From the NCBI GenBank assembly GCA_015680685.1, contig MNCI01016010.1:276726-340725 (forward strand): DNA of 64,000 bases, in the 5' to 3' direction. The DNA comes from Gnetum montanum. Taxonomy: Eukaryota > Streptophyta > Gnetopsida > Gnetales > Gnetaceae. Below the pieces are notes generated by a model that saw only the letters and a list, made by a program, of their open reading frames with translations, did no database searches and was not told the origin of the DNA. The position numbers and the translations under genes were made by a program. Positions 23,851-34,069 of the stretch are shown here, in pieces. Positions within the stretch are counted from its first letter, which is position 1, and every line of letters starts with the position of its first letter.

Positions 23851-25437
23851 ACCTAAAAAATTTGATGTTGGAAAATCAAAAATTCTAGGTAAAATAGCTT
23901 AACTTTAGATCCCAATGGCCTTCAAGAAGAGGATTTTAAGCATCCTAGATGGTCTTGTTGATCACCCAGAGACTTAGGAAATGCAAATGGTGTAATGTAA
24001 TTTAACAAAGAATGTAGATCTAAATTTAAACATAGAATAAACTTGTACAAAAAAATGAACTACTAATTTTTATTAAAATAATAAAAATGCTACAAGAGTA
24101 GAGTTTCAAGTTGTATATGTACCTAGATGCACAACAAGTTACCTGAATGGTGCTTGAAGTCTAGTGAGACTAGCATGTTCTATTCTATAGTCAATTGCAT
24201 GATCCAAGTGCTTCCAAGCTCCAACTTTCAAAAAATCCTTGCTACTTCTTAGATGTAGATCTGTTGCATTGATGTGTTATAATGGTGGATAAATTGCTTA
24301 ATTTTTTTCCATTGGCCAATGCATTGAGAGTCTCCAATGCTAAGCCAATTGTCAATCTACTAAAAAGTCATTTTAAAGTGTTGGAATTTTGTTTAAATAG
24401 GTTGCTTGTGTTCAATTTGTTGTTGCAAATTTTATGTCATGATTGTTGACAAATTGAAATCACATGTTGGTGTGGCAAGCCTTTTACCTCTAGTGTAGTT
24501 TTTATTTATGGTAAGTTTTAATACCCCTAAGGCCACCAAAACCATGTTGGATACCATAAATAGTGAATGGACTTTTACAACTATGTTGGCTATACCCATC
24601 CACACTGGCCCTGCTAGAACAATGCTAGCCTCATAGAATTTTTGCTAAAAGTGTTGAACTATGCTAGAGTCATTGGAACAACAATAAAATTGTTGGAAAA
24701 GCAAAAACCCCAACCACTCCAATGTTGGGTTTGTGGCATCCATGTTGGAACAATGGCAACTACATTAGCCTTGTGGAACCATGCTAGCATTATGGTATCT
24801 ACATTGGGAATAAGCTAAAACTACATTGGCTAGCTAGGAAGTCTCATCCATGCTAGGACTAAATCAAAACTATGTTGGCCAACTAGGAAGCCCCATCCAC
24901 ACTAGGACTACACTGGAGCTACACTGGCCAACGAGGAAGCCCCATCCACACTGGGACTACATTGGAACTATGCTAGAGTTGTTAAAACCATGCTAAAATT
25001 TGTCAAAAATGGAAACTCCAACCACTCCAATGCTAGCCTAGAGTCGCAACACTAAAGGTTCTTGGTAACTCTACTGGCCATTATTGAAAAGATGGAAACC
25101 AAATCCCCCCCAACGCTAGGTATGGGTGTTTCCAGCGTAGTAATAGTCATAACCTCCATAAAACCCATGAAAATGCCAATTTTGGTAGTCCAAATGAAAA
25201 TTTTGACCTTCCCAAATCCAAATATAGACATGGAAGGGCCTTTTTCACTTGGAAAGTAAGGCTATAACAACTTATGAGGTCTTTTTCAACCACAAACATT
25301 AAAGTATGTGAAATCACATATATGGACTATAATCTTCACATTTTATATTAAAATCTAAACCTCATGTTTGATGGTGAAGGTTACAAATTTCAACATGAGA
25401 TTTCTTGGTGTTGTTTCAATAAGATGTGTATTAATGT
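23851..25437 (-). repeat. T1 5' LTR
   Basis: About 1.57 kb in minus orientation, homologous end to end with the T0 3' LTR (7814-9231). It begins near TTATTGAAACAACACC and ends near TTTTTTAGG just before the primer site. Longer than the T0 LTR mainly because of the extra minisatellite-like section 24540-25060. Terminal dinucleotides are no longer TG/CA, so the ends are approximate. Confidence 0.7.
24840..25010. repeat. ~49-bp minisatellite inside T1 LTR
   Basis: The phrase GGAAGCCCCATCCACACT with GGACTACA and TTGGCCAAC recurs about 3.5 times at a 49-50 bp period (24846, 24895, 24944). The last two full units are close to identical, less diverged than surrounding sequence, suggesting later turnover. 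Looser copies of CATGCTAG/CATGTTGG phrases extend over 24540-25060, recalling the array at 1400-4690. Confidence 0.65.
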
Positions 25438-28030
25438 TTTTTTTCCTTGAAAACCAAATAGTTAGCCTCATAACCCAAGGGCTTCAGCATTGATAAGCTC
25501 ACATGAACATGAGGCTAAATCTAAAGCTACCATGATAGACTTTAGAAGCTTCTCTAACACCAACTGATATTCCTTTAAGTGGAGATGAGCTCAAAAAGGG
25601 AAAGTTTTATTGCTTTTTACTTCCTTGTAGTAGCAATTTGGAACAAAGCCTTACCTTTAGGAGCTATATCCTTGGAAACTAGTGTAAGAGGAACAATTTC
25701 TAATGTAGAGAGTAATTGAGATAATAATCGAAGTAGTAGGATTTGCATTTGATGCACCCTAAAATAAAACTTTCTTGTTTTTTGAACACATTATTTATTG
25801 GCCTGTTTCTTTTCTTTTTCTTTATCATTGATTGATCCATCCTTTTAAGTCCAAGTAAGGGTCATGACATGCAAAGTGGGAGTAGGGAGCAAGGAAGGCT
25901 CCTATGACTTAGGTGCAGAGAAGGAATAGGATGGCTGAGCAATAGCATATGATAAAACTAGAGGATAGTGAATAGGATGAGTAGTTGCAAGGACTTTTTT
26001 CCTTAGAGAAGACAAAGGATAATTGAAGGTAGGTTGGGAATGCATAGGGATTTCATCATAATGAGGTATCATGTTAATGACTAATGAGACCCTACATACA
26101 TTCTAAAAGGTAGAAGCATTAGTACCATTTCATGAAATACTAATGACAAAAGGTTTTCTAGCCCTTGATGGGATTGAATAAGAGAATAAGAAAGATTAAT
26201 ATTCAAAGGAATCAATTTGAATAACAAAAATGGTTTTTTGGCTATTACCTTCGAGCTCCAAATAGAAGGTTGAAATTCTCCTTGAATATGCATTAAGAGG
26301 ATCTTGGTAAACTTGGATGTTCTAATTATTAGATTGCATAAGAGCGTTGAACACATTTTCTCCTTTTTTTATCAATGCCTAAACATCATCTTTGAGCATG
26401 TTACAATACTATGTATCATGACTTGGAGCCTCATGATAGTAACAAAACTTGTTAGGATTATACGAATTAGAAATAGGTGGATCTCCCTCCATGCATTTAG
26501 AAGGATCAATAGCCAAGCTTTGGAACCATTTAAATCATTTACTTGTTTGTTCTGAAACCTATTTAGGTATAATATGTCCATCTTTTAGAATAATGTTATA
26601 TAGTTGAGTATATCTCATTGGAAATTTATGGTATTTGGACCTATTCCTATATTATCCTCCATAATTGAATTTATTTTATCCACCATAATTAGGTTTTGGA
26701 TTTGGATTTTTGTTTCTATAATTACCTTCATTATTTGATGATGAACCTGGTGTAGTTTGGTTCACCGAGGCCATAGTTTAACTAGCATTTTAAATAGATT
26801 TGTCTTTTCTTACTAATTTTTTTTTTTGCCTTGTTACAAAAATTGATCCATTCTGAATCATTGCACTAAATAATCACCTTCTCAATGTATTTGGTGGAGC
26901 TAATCAAATAATTGAGGTTAAGTGGCCTAGGATAGACCAACTTCCCTATGATAAAATTATTTACAACTTCTTCAAAGATGTCCATCAACTAATCATCAAG
27001 TAATGGATGTATGAGTTTCATTGTTACAAATTTTTATCACTAGAAAAACCTAGAGATAGACTCATTGGAAGCTTTCTTGATGGCCAACAATTTTTATAAA
27101 GTCCCATCATTGCAAATGTTCTATTTGAATCTCTCCAAAAAGGTTATGAAGAGATGCTTTAAGGAGGAAATGGATCCATGAAGTAAGATCCTATACCATG
27201 CAAGCATCTTTCCTATCAAAGAATTAGAGAAACTATGAAGAAGGTATAAAAATAATTAGCTAAGAGCATGCATTCATTACAAAATTTGATAACATGATTT
27301 ATGGAATTTGATTCCCTATTGTACTTAGTAAAATTTGGTAATGATACCACTTTGGTAACTTGAGTAAGGGGAATTAAGGGACTAATGGAATCAATAAGAA
27401 GATGGGAAATGGATACTACAAGATCATCCCCATGTAGCATTGTGGCCTTTCTTGTTTGATCCTCATTCACTTGGAGTATAGATGTTAGATCCTATAGCAA
27501 GAGCATCAATGCAAGTAGAATAATAGGAATTGATGGAATAGTTAGATTGTCCAAAATGTAATTATGAAAAGATAACACTAGCTATGATGGTACAATGGTA
27601 AGCATAGAGATGGATTTTAGTATATTTTATTAAGACACCTAATGTACAGGTGGGAGAAACAACAATGATACCTAAGTTTGTTCAATTTGTAGTAGATAGA
27701 AAAGTGGCTAGAATGGATTCAATAGTGACTTGAAATTTTGAATTTGAACATGGAATGATGGATTACCAATGCTAGTATTTAAAAAAAATACTATATGTAT
27801 ATGGCATATTGGTTGCAAGTGGGATAATGATAGATGGTTTAATCAAAGTAGGTAATGAAGTAGAAACATTTTGAGGTATAGGAGTCAAGAATGGATTGCT
27901 AGAACCAATGAGGTTTATGTGTTGTATGATACGAAATTTTGATAAGCGAAAAGGATTTGTGGAAAGAGATACATGAGGAGGGTTTTCTTCATCACCATCA
28001 TGAATACTAATTTCCCCACTTTGCATACTA
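25438..28030 (-). pseudogene. T2: Tat-like gag and protease-leader remnant
   Basis: Minus strand. An N-terminal Pro/Ser-rich part (28026-27772) includes GEISIHDGDEENPPHVSL. The capsid reads VVSLPNFTKYNRE (27360) and later INHVIKF-like text. Before the nucleocapsid stands FPMRYTQLYNIILKDGHIIP, the Tat motif lpmpl.qlye.L...glI.P. The knuckle FCYYHEAPSHDT, stop, YC (26444-26403) is an intact CX2HX4HX4C. Towards 25500, LFELIST precedes text resembling the helix before protease. An Asn/Gly-rich segment (GNYRNKNPNPKPNYGG) lies at 26760-26620. It ends where the T1 LTR begins. Sequence is distinct from T1 gag, so it is a separate copy. Confidence 0.7.
26403..26444 (-). other. Tat-type CX2HX4HX4C knuckle of T2
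   Basis: All four metal ligands are readable (Cys, His, His, Cys with spacing 2, 4 and 4) although a TAG stop lies between the last two. This variant, with His in place of the second Cys of retroviral knuckles, is seen in Tat-like gag. Confidence 0.6.
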
Positions 28031-28133
28031 AATTTAACCTAGAACTTGTAATTTCTAATACTAACCTTGATGTTGGAATTTCTGATGAGATGATCTCAAA
28101 TAGTGCTAGTCATGGTTTTGACTTCATCCCTAC

Positions 28134-29093
28134 TGATGAATCATCATTGTGTTGCATTGACAAGACCCCATTGATGTGGCCTTATCAACATGGCCCCATC
28201 AATGTGGCACCATCTACATGGTGTTGCCTCATCTATGGGGCCACATCAATGTAGTGTTTGCTACATCTATGGGGCCCTGTTGACATAGCCCCAAAATAAA
28301 AGCTATAAATACATGCTTACTAGTCATGGTTATGGGAATCATGTCATAGTTGTAGTAGATTTCTTGCAATTTTTTCATTTGAAAGTTAGAATATTTCTCT
28401 AAGTTCTTGCAACAGGAGTCAGATAGTGTATGAATCTTTATTCAAGAACTATTGTACCTAAACATACCAATGTGAATGACACTAAAGATGAGCCTTTTGA
28501 TTAAACCTTGCAACACTTAGAATAGATTAATGATTTATTCATGTGTTTATTATTTTCATTAATTATCCAATTAATTAAGCTAAATTAGACTTCAAGTGAT
28601 TAGTCAATTAATTATGCTAAATAAATTAAACACATAAGTATGACCGCTACGAGCATAAACACGTATTCACTTGGTAATCCCAGCAACGTTATTACTTGGT
28701 TCACCCAATAGCATAGCACTTGGTAATCCTAGTAGCAGATACATGGATTTAGGATGTGTATGGAAAGTGGGACCGAATGCTTATGTGATAACTAGTTAGA
28801 GATTAGTTAAGTAGTTAAACTAAATTGGCTATTAAATTACTTTATTTCTATACTTTAAAGCACTAGAAGCATAAAACTGAAAATAATAAAAATCATATGC
28901 CTTGATTACACTTAATCATACTTTTGTACATCGCAAGTGTAATTGGAAAGACAATGAATGACTGTTAGGGCAAGGCTCATTTCCTAGAAGACTAATGTAC
29001 CAGAAGACATAGAGTCCATGAAATTCAACCAGATCGCATGTGAGTACTTCATGATTTGTACAATTGAGCATAGGGATACTCAACTACTTATCA
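28134..29093 (+). repeat. A 5' LTR
   Basis: 960 bp, TGATGAATCATC...CTACTTATCA. Homologous to the B LTRs along its length. Repeated GCCCCATCAATGTGG/CATCTATGGGGCC phrases make its first 150 bp a small internal repeat cluster (28160-28280). Confidence 0.85.
28304..28311 (+). promoter_or_regulatory. TATA-like box in A LTR
   Basis: TATAAATA about 170 bp into the LTR. The same octamer occurs in both B LTRs (38008 and 49801), and TATAAATAT in the D 3' LTR, so it is the likely core promoter of the family. Confidence 0.6.
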
Positions 29094-29094
29094 T

Positions 29095-29112
29095 TAGTGT
29101 TTTTACCGAGGA
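29095..29112 (+). promoter_or_regulatory. A primer-binding site (tRNA-Asp type, decayed)
   Basis: TAGTGTTTTTACCGAGGA, one base after the LTR. Eleven of 18 positions match the tRNA-Asp complement and all but one of the changes are transitions. Confidence 0.65.
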
Positions 29113-29248
29113 CTCTTTTTGTTGAAATGTGTGCTATCTAGGTTTAGTGAACATCATTAACATCATTAGAAAAATACTAAGTTCAAAATCATTCTCATAA
29201 TAAATATAATCACATAAGCACACTAATTATCTTATTTTTTATTGCAAA

Positions 29249-29269
29249 ATGTCTTCTTCTCATAGGCAC
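29249..29269 (+). pseudogene. A gag, first seven codons
   Basis: ATG at 29249 opens MSSSHRH, the same N-terminus as E (MSSSHRA, minus from 57294) and B (ISSSHKH at 38946, its ATG mutated to ATT). Element R begins right after codon 7, and the frame resumes at 36852 with KCNNTKLLVPQE, against KHEDVKPLVPQE in B. Confidence 0.7.
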
Positions 29270-29625
29270 TATGACATCCCATTCTTAGATGTTGTAAAAA
29301 TATGATCACTTAATTTATCACATTCATTATTTTCTTAGATGATATAATGGAAACATCATAAATACTTAATAAATGAATTAACTGGTAAATAAATAATTGA
29401 TACTGTGGAATAAAAAAGGAAAAAAATAAATTTTATTAATAGGAAAAAGTACTACAACATCCTCTAGGTTATCTTCCTATGCCACTTAAGCCTTAAAGGC
29501 AATCTAGCACTACCACCATGGTTAGTCTATCTTGCCAAAGGGAAGATTAGTTTCTTCTTTTCCCGCTTCATCTAGCTCCCGTCACTTGCCTATCCTAACT
29601 CCACAACTTCATGCTAGCACAACCT
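29270..29625 (-). repeat. R 3' LTR, truncated
   Basis: Aligns with 36345-36702 (ATGTCATAAAAATA-like start, GGAATAAAAAAGGA, ATCTTCCTATG, CTTGCCTATCC). The match stops at CACAACCTC (29625), where RT coding text starts without a gap. The first ~145 bp of the LTR (minus orientation) are missing. Confidence 0.85.
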
Positions 29626-30410
29626 CAAAAGGCTAGTCAATAGTGCTACCAAGGTAGAATAATCTTTAATGAAATGTTGATAAAAACCAGCTAAACCTAA
29701 GAAGCTACGAACCACTGTAACATCTTTTAATTCAAGCCAGTCCCAAATCGTAGTAATTTTTTCTAGATCTACTTGCAATCCTTTCCTAGAAACTATATGA
29801 TCCAAGTATGAAACTTCTTCCTTAAAAGAGTTCACATTTACTCAATTTAGCTTCTAGCTGATGTTCTTTAAGAATTTCCATCGTAATTTTCAAATGTTTA
29901 ACATGTTCTTCTCTTGACTTAAAATAAACGAGTATATCATCCATAAATACTATAACAAACTAATCAAGATATTCACAAAAAATATTATTCATTAATGCCA
30001 TGAATGTTGTAAGTTCATTTGTTAATCCAAACAACATCACAACAAATTTGTATAATCCATACCTAGTTCTAAAAGCAATTTTCTCAATATCTTTATCCTT
30101 GATCCTTATTTGGTGATAACCTAATTTTAAATCAATCTTTGAAAAAAAACATGCACCTGTAAGTTGATCAAACAAATCATCAATCCTAGGCAAAGGATAA
30201 GTATTTTGAATTATCACTTTATTCAATGCTCTATAATCGATGCATGATCTTAGCGTACCCTCTTTCTTTTTAGCGAATAAGACGGGTGCTCCCTAAGGTG
30301 ATATGCTAGGTCAAATTTTCCCTTCTTCCAATAATTGATCTAATTGTACTTTCAATTATCTTAATTCAAAAGTAGAAAATCTATAAGGGTCTTTTGAAAC
30401 AAGTTGTGTA
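29626..30410 (-). pseudogene. R reverse transcriptase remnant
   Basis: Minus strand, motifs in order: [73 protein letters not shown] (catalytic box FMDD, usually FIDD or YVDD), then VDLEKITTIWDW and VRSFLGLAGFYQHFIKDYS. Two open blocks, 30226-29960 and 29835-29614, are separated by a frame change. The text ends LLTSLL at the deletion point, exactly where RNase H would begin. Confidence 0.9.
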
Positions 30411-30947
30411 CTAGAAAAAAATATCAATAGCATGCTCAACAATTCTTTTTGGAGGTAGTTCTCTAGTTTCATCAAATACTGAATCTTTATATTTCTCAAG
30501 TACTTTTTGAATCTCAATACCTGAAGATCTCTGAGGTTTGGTTACCTTGAAAAAAAACATCATAGCACCCTTTTTTACTAATATTTTGGCTTGCTTAATG
30601 GTTATCATATGAATTTTCCTTGTTGTTCCTACCCCCTTTAGAACCCTGACTCTATCAGTGGTTGGGACTTTTGAAATATGATTTCTAAATTGGGAAGTAA
30701 TATCAAATTTTTGTAGGAAAGACATTCCTAAAATTGCATCAAAATTGACTAGTTCAAATCTGAAGAATTCATCAACAAAATTCATATTTTGCAAAGTAAA
30801 GTAAATTTCTCCATACTTGGTATGCTTCCTCATGGTCATTCCTTCTACTAGTTCTATCTTAATAATTTGCTTGGAAGGTAAACTTAATTTCAATAAATTA
30901 ATCAACTTTGAAGAAATAAAGTTATCACTAGCACAACTATCAATCAA
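30411..30947 (-). pseudogene. R protease and protease-RT linker
   Basis: The longest open frame in the window, 178 codons. It opens MIDSCASDNFISSKLINLL: the retropepsin active site D-S/T-G is present as DSC with Gly replaced by Cys, so it would be inactive. ILGMSFLQKFDI corresponds to the second conserved turn (iLGmdfL). The C-terminal LPPKRIVEHAIDI is the standard entry to the RT domain. It is in frame with the preceding capsid-side text apart from stops. Confidence 0.85.
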
Positions 30948-31049
30948 AAATTTAATTTATTTACCTTTAATTAAACCTTCCAAATTTAGTAAAGTAAATT
31001 AAAATTTATGCAAACCTGATTTAGTTGATGTAGATATCTTCTTCATGGT

Positions 31050-32230
31050 TGTGGTGGTGATTGGAATTTTTTCTTTATTCATGTTTGGGTTGGGTTTTTG
31101 ATTTTTTATTTGATTGGCCCTTTGTACTTTTGTTTGTAATTTTGGACAGTCTCATTTGAAATGATCTTCACCACAAAAAAACATCGTAATCCTAATCAAG
31201 CTCTTTTGGTTGGTGTTTCCTCCACCATTTCTTATGGAAAGGTAGTTTGTCAAAGAGTTTCTTGTCAAAGGGTAGCTCATGTCAAATTTGATTCCTCATA
31301 ATCCTTAGTAATTCTATATGCTTTATCAATGGTTGATGAGCTTGTGTTTGGGAATGTAGATGAGCATTTAGTCCACCAATGAATTTTGAAGCTAATTCTC
31401 CCTCATCCTGGTGACTTACATACCAAGAAAGATCACATAATTCCTTATAGTAATCTTCTACAAATTTCCTTCCCAATCTTAAGGAATCAAATCTCATTTT
31501 GCACTCTTTGAGGAAAGAATTGAGTACAAATTTTTGTTCAATGTCTCGACAAAAATTAAGCCAATTTGTACTCAGACCTTAAGATCTCAATCCATTTCAC
31601 CATGTTGTCGCAAGTCATCTTAAATACAAGGAGATAACTTCTAAACATTCATGGCTTGATTAATTCAACATATCAAAGTAGTTTTTCATTGTATCAAGTC
31701 AATCCTTTACCTTAGCACTAGATCCATGGGCTCCATCATAATGATCTAATTTTACTTTCTTCACATGAACTTGTGTCAATGATCCTCTAGGTGGATTAAG
31801 CTAGCTCCCATATCCCTCACCTTCGATTTCCACTCTATGGCCTAAAGGAGGGATTTCAATCTCTTGTTGACAAATAGATGGAAGTTTTTTTTCTTCTAAA
31901 TCCCTAGGGGAAAGTTGATCTTGATCTTGATGTTGATCCCTAGGTGGAACGTGGGTAGGATTTGAAGGCTGAGTGAGATGGTCAGTTAATGGCTTAATAG
32001 AGTCTACAAAGGAATCCATCTTTCCTTGCACATCTAACCATTTATCCTTTGAATTCTGGGACAATTTCGTAATTTCCTCAAACATATTTTACATCTTTGT
32101 CCTAAACCCTTGATTTGACTGAAGAAGCTCTCCTTGAACGCCCCTAATCTCATTAATTTGATCTTCAAGGACATTCATCTGGTCATTGACTTAAGCTTCC
32201 ATTTCTCTCTAATTTATTCTTTGGGTTCTA
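31050..32230 (-). pseudogene. R gag remnant with CCHC knuckle
   Basis: Minus strand. N-terminal part 32085-31801 has a Gln/Asp-rich linker (RDQHQDQDQLSP). The capsid begins near 31760 with KLDHYDGAHG and WLDTM-like text, continues EQKFVLNSFLKECKMRFDSL and YYKELCDLSWYVSHQDEGEL, with AHQPLIKHIELL at its end. At 31186-31144 a nucleocapsid knuckle reads CFFCGEDHFK, stop, DC: CX2C and HX4C are kept but one residue of the middle spacer is missing. The stop in it equals CGA to TGA. Confidence 0.8.
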
Positions 32231-32929
32231 GACATCAGTAAGTTGAAGAAATCAGGTGTGTTGGTAATCCTTATCTTCTATGGCCCTTTTTATGGGTATC
32301 AAAATAGTTAATCAATTGCAGAAGAAGTTGAAACTATCATGGATTTCTTGTCATGTACCGAATCCTAATTGTTTTCAAGACCTTAAATAATGGATTAAAA
32401 CACAAATTTTGTATAATCTGAAAGCTAAATCTAATAGTTCCATTAAGTCCAGAAGGTTAAAATGTGTTGGAATCAATTTTTTTTGGTTGAAAATGGACTC
32501 CAAATTCAAAAGTTATAGACATTTTAAATTTACAAAATTTCACACATTTTTCAAGACTTCCCAAGAGGTCATTTATCCCAGTTCTACTCCAAAACAAATG
32601 TGCTTAATGATGAAGTTTTTATCCCCATTGTTACCAAGGTCCCACTTTTAAATTTTTGAAAAGATTTGTGTGAATTTTTAATTTAAATTGACAATTAATG
32701 ATGAAAATTTTTAAATTTTTTCCATAAGCTAACAGGAAACTTGAAATTCCTTTCAATTGCTAGGAAATTTCGAATTTCCTGTCTAGCAATGGAGAATTTT
32801 TGTTGTGTGGAATGATGGCCCATTTTAGGGTCCATGCAGCCCATCTTAGAGCCCACATAACCCTATTATGAATCCACATGACCCATCACTAGGCTTATGT
32901 GGCCCCTTAACTAGGCCTACATGACTTCT
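32231..32929. other. R leader, no gene seen
   Basis: AT-rich non-coding sequence. At 32815-32935 the phrases GGCCCATTTTAGGG, GCCCATCTTAGAGCCCAC, CACATGACCCATC and GGCTTATGTGGCCC form loose ~24-30 bp repeats of a GCCCACATG theme. Confidence 0.4.
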
Positions 32930-33250
32930 AAACATGTTTGGCGATGTTTGAAGAGGCAATTTCTAGCAACGTTTGAGGAGGCAGTTCTCGACAACTTGGG
33001 AGGTGGTTTTTGGTAGTGAAAGAGGCAATTTCTGGCAACATGAGAGGTAATCCCTGGCAGTGCAGGAGGTGATTTTTGGCAGTGTACAAGGCAATTTTTA
33101 GCGGTGCAATAGGTAGTTTTTGTCAACGTAGGAAGTGATGTTTAGCAACATGTGAAGCCATTCTTGGTGGCATGGGAGATGGTTTATGGCAGCACAAGAA
33201 CCAATTTCTAGCAACGCGAAAGGTAATTTCTGGCAGCAAATGTAGGGCAC
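32930..33250. repeat. ~24-bp minisatellite (about 13 units)
   Basis: Units follow the pattern AATTTCTGGCAACGYGAGAGGT with 20-27 bp spacing, for example GCAATTTCTAGCAACG, GGCAATTTCTGGCAAC, GTAATTTCTGGCAGC. The minus reading 33126-32917 is open by chance of the repeat. GC content is higher than the surroundings. Confidence 0.7.
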
Positions 33251-34050
33251 TACACAGCAACAAGTGGCAAGGTAGTGGCAGCTAGTAAGGAAGCGAGCAT
33301 GCAGTAGCAAGCATTGGGCATACAATGGTGAGTAGTGAGCACCTAGCAGTGAGTGGTGCAGGGACAAGCATAGGCATGACGAGGTAGAAGGGGGAAATGC
33401 ATAGTGCATGGTTTCTGTTGGGGCTAGCTTAAGGGCTAGTCCATTTGCAAACATCAACCATAGTTGGTAGCAAGACCTAGCTGCAACTAGTAGCATGGTC
33501 AGTTACGACTGACAAGAGGACTGGTCATGGCTCTACAGAGGATTTTGGTTTTTTTATTTTATTTTTCTATTTTTAAAATAAAATTTTAAAAGTTAGGGCT
33601 TAAAATTGAACTCAAGACCTCCAACCCCTTCATTTTATTTTTAAACTTAAAATTTAAAAAGCATTTTTTTAAAAAAATTAAATTTTAAAAAATTAATTTT
33701 AAACTACACGTAACCCTAGAATTACCATATCTTCCAAACCGTAAGTCAAACTTTAATGAAATTATTACTGTTGGAATCATCTTGGAGAGCACTATGCATT
33801 TAGCTAGAGATAATTCCATTTTAGTGAATCTAGAAATCACAAAATTAGAAAAAGTGAGTGTTAGCTTTTAAAAAAAGTGAACGTTAGCTTTATCAAATCT
33901 TTTATTAAGTTAAGTTAAAATTTCCTCTTTACTTCTATTAAAGATTCTTACGATTGTATTATAAATCTGAGAAGAAGAAAGAATTTACCCATCACAACTC
34001 AATATTAGCAGAATATTGAAAGATTCTATAGCTACCATGAAAATATTTTA
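33251..34050. other. No gene seen; GC-skewed then AT-rich filler
   Basis: 33251-33400 continues with GCA/GTGG-rich repetitive text (AGTAGCAAGCA, GTGAGTAGTGAGC). 33540-33720 is T/A homopolymer-rich. No conserved reading frame. Confidence 0.4.
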
Positions 34051-34069
34051 ACCATCTTCATCATGGGCC

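Larger units (their letters stand above)
12250..25437 (-). mobile_element. T1: Tat-like element split by element C
   Basis: In minus orientation: 5' LTR 25437-23851, candidate primer site 23839-23821, leader 23820-22700, gag 22690-20490, then the inserted element C (20485-13616), then the protease region 13200-12440. RT, RNase H, integrase and 3' LTR are missing; the left end near 12250 is a truncation against host-like DNA. Gag before C and protease after C are in the order expected of one element, so C most likely inserted into it. I could not find a convincing target-site duplication around C. Confidence 0.7.

Noticed and set aside
24840-25010. Possible CRISPR-like spaced repeat
   Set aside because: Units are contiguous with no unique spacers, and the context is a plant LTR.
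26304-26555. 83-codon plus-strand ORF
   Set aside because: Overlaps the T2 nucleocapsid knuckle on the minus strand.
32917-33126. Cys-rich minus-strand ORF resembling a zinc or disulfide protein
   Set aside because: Its repeating CLF/ARNCLF pattern is the translation of the 24-bp minisatellite.
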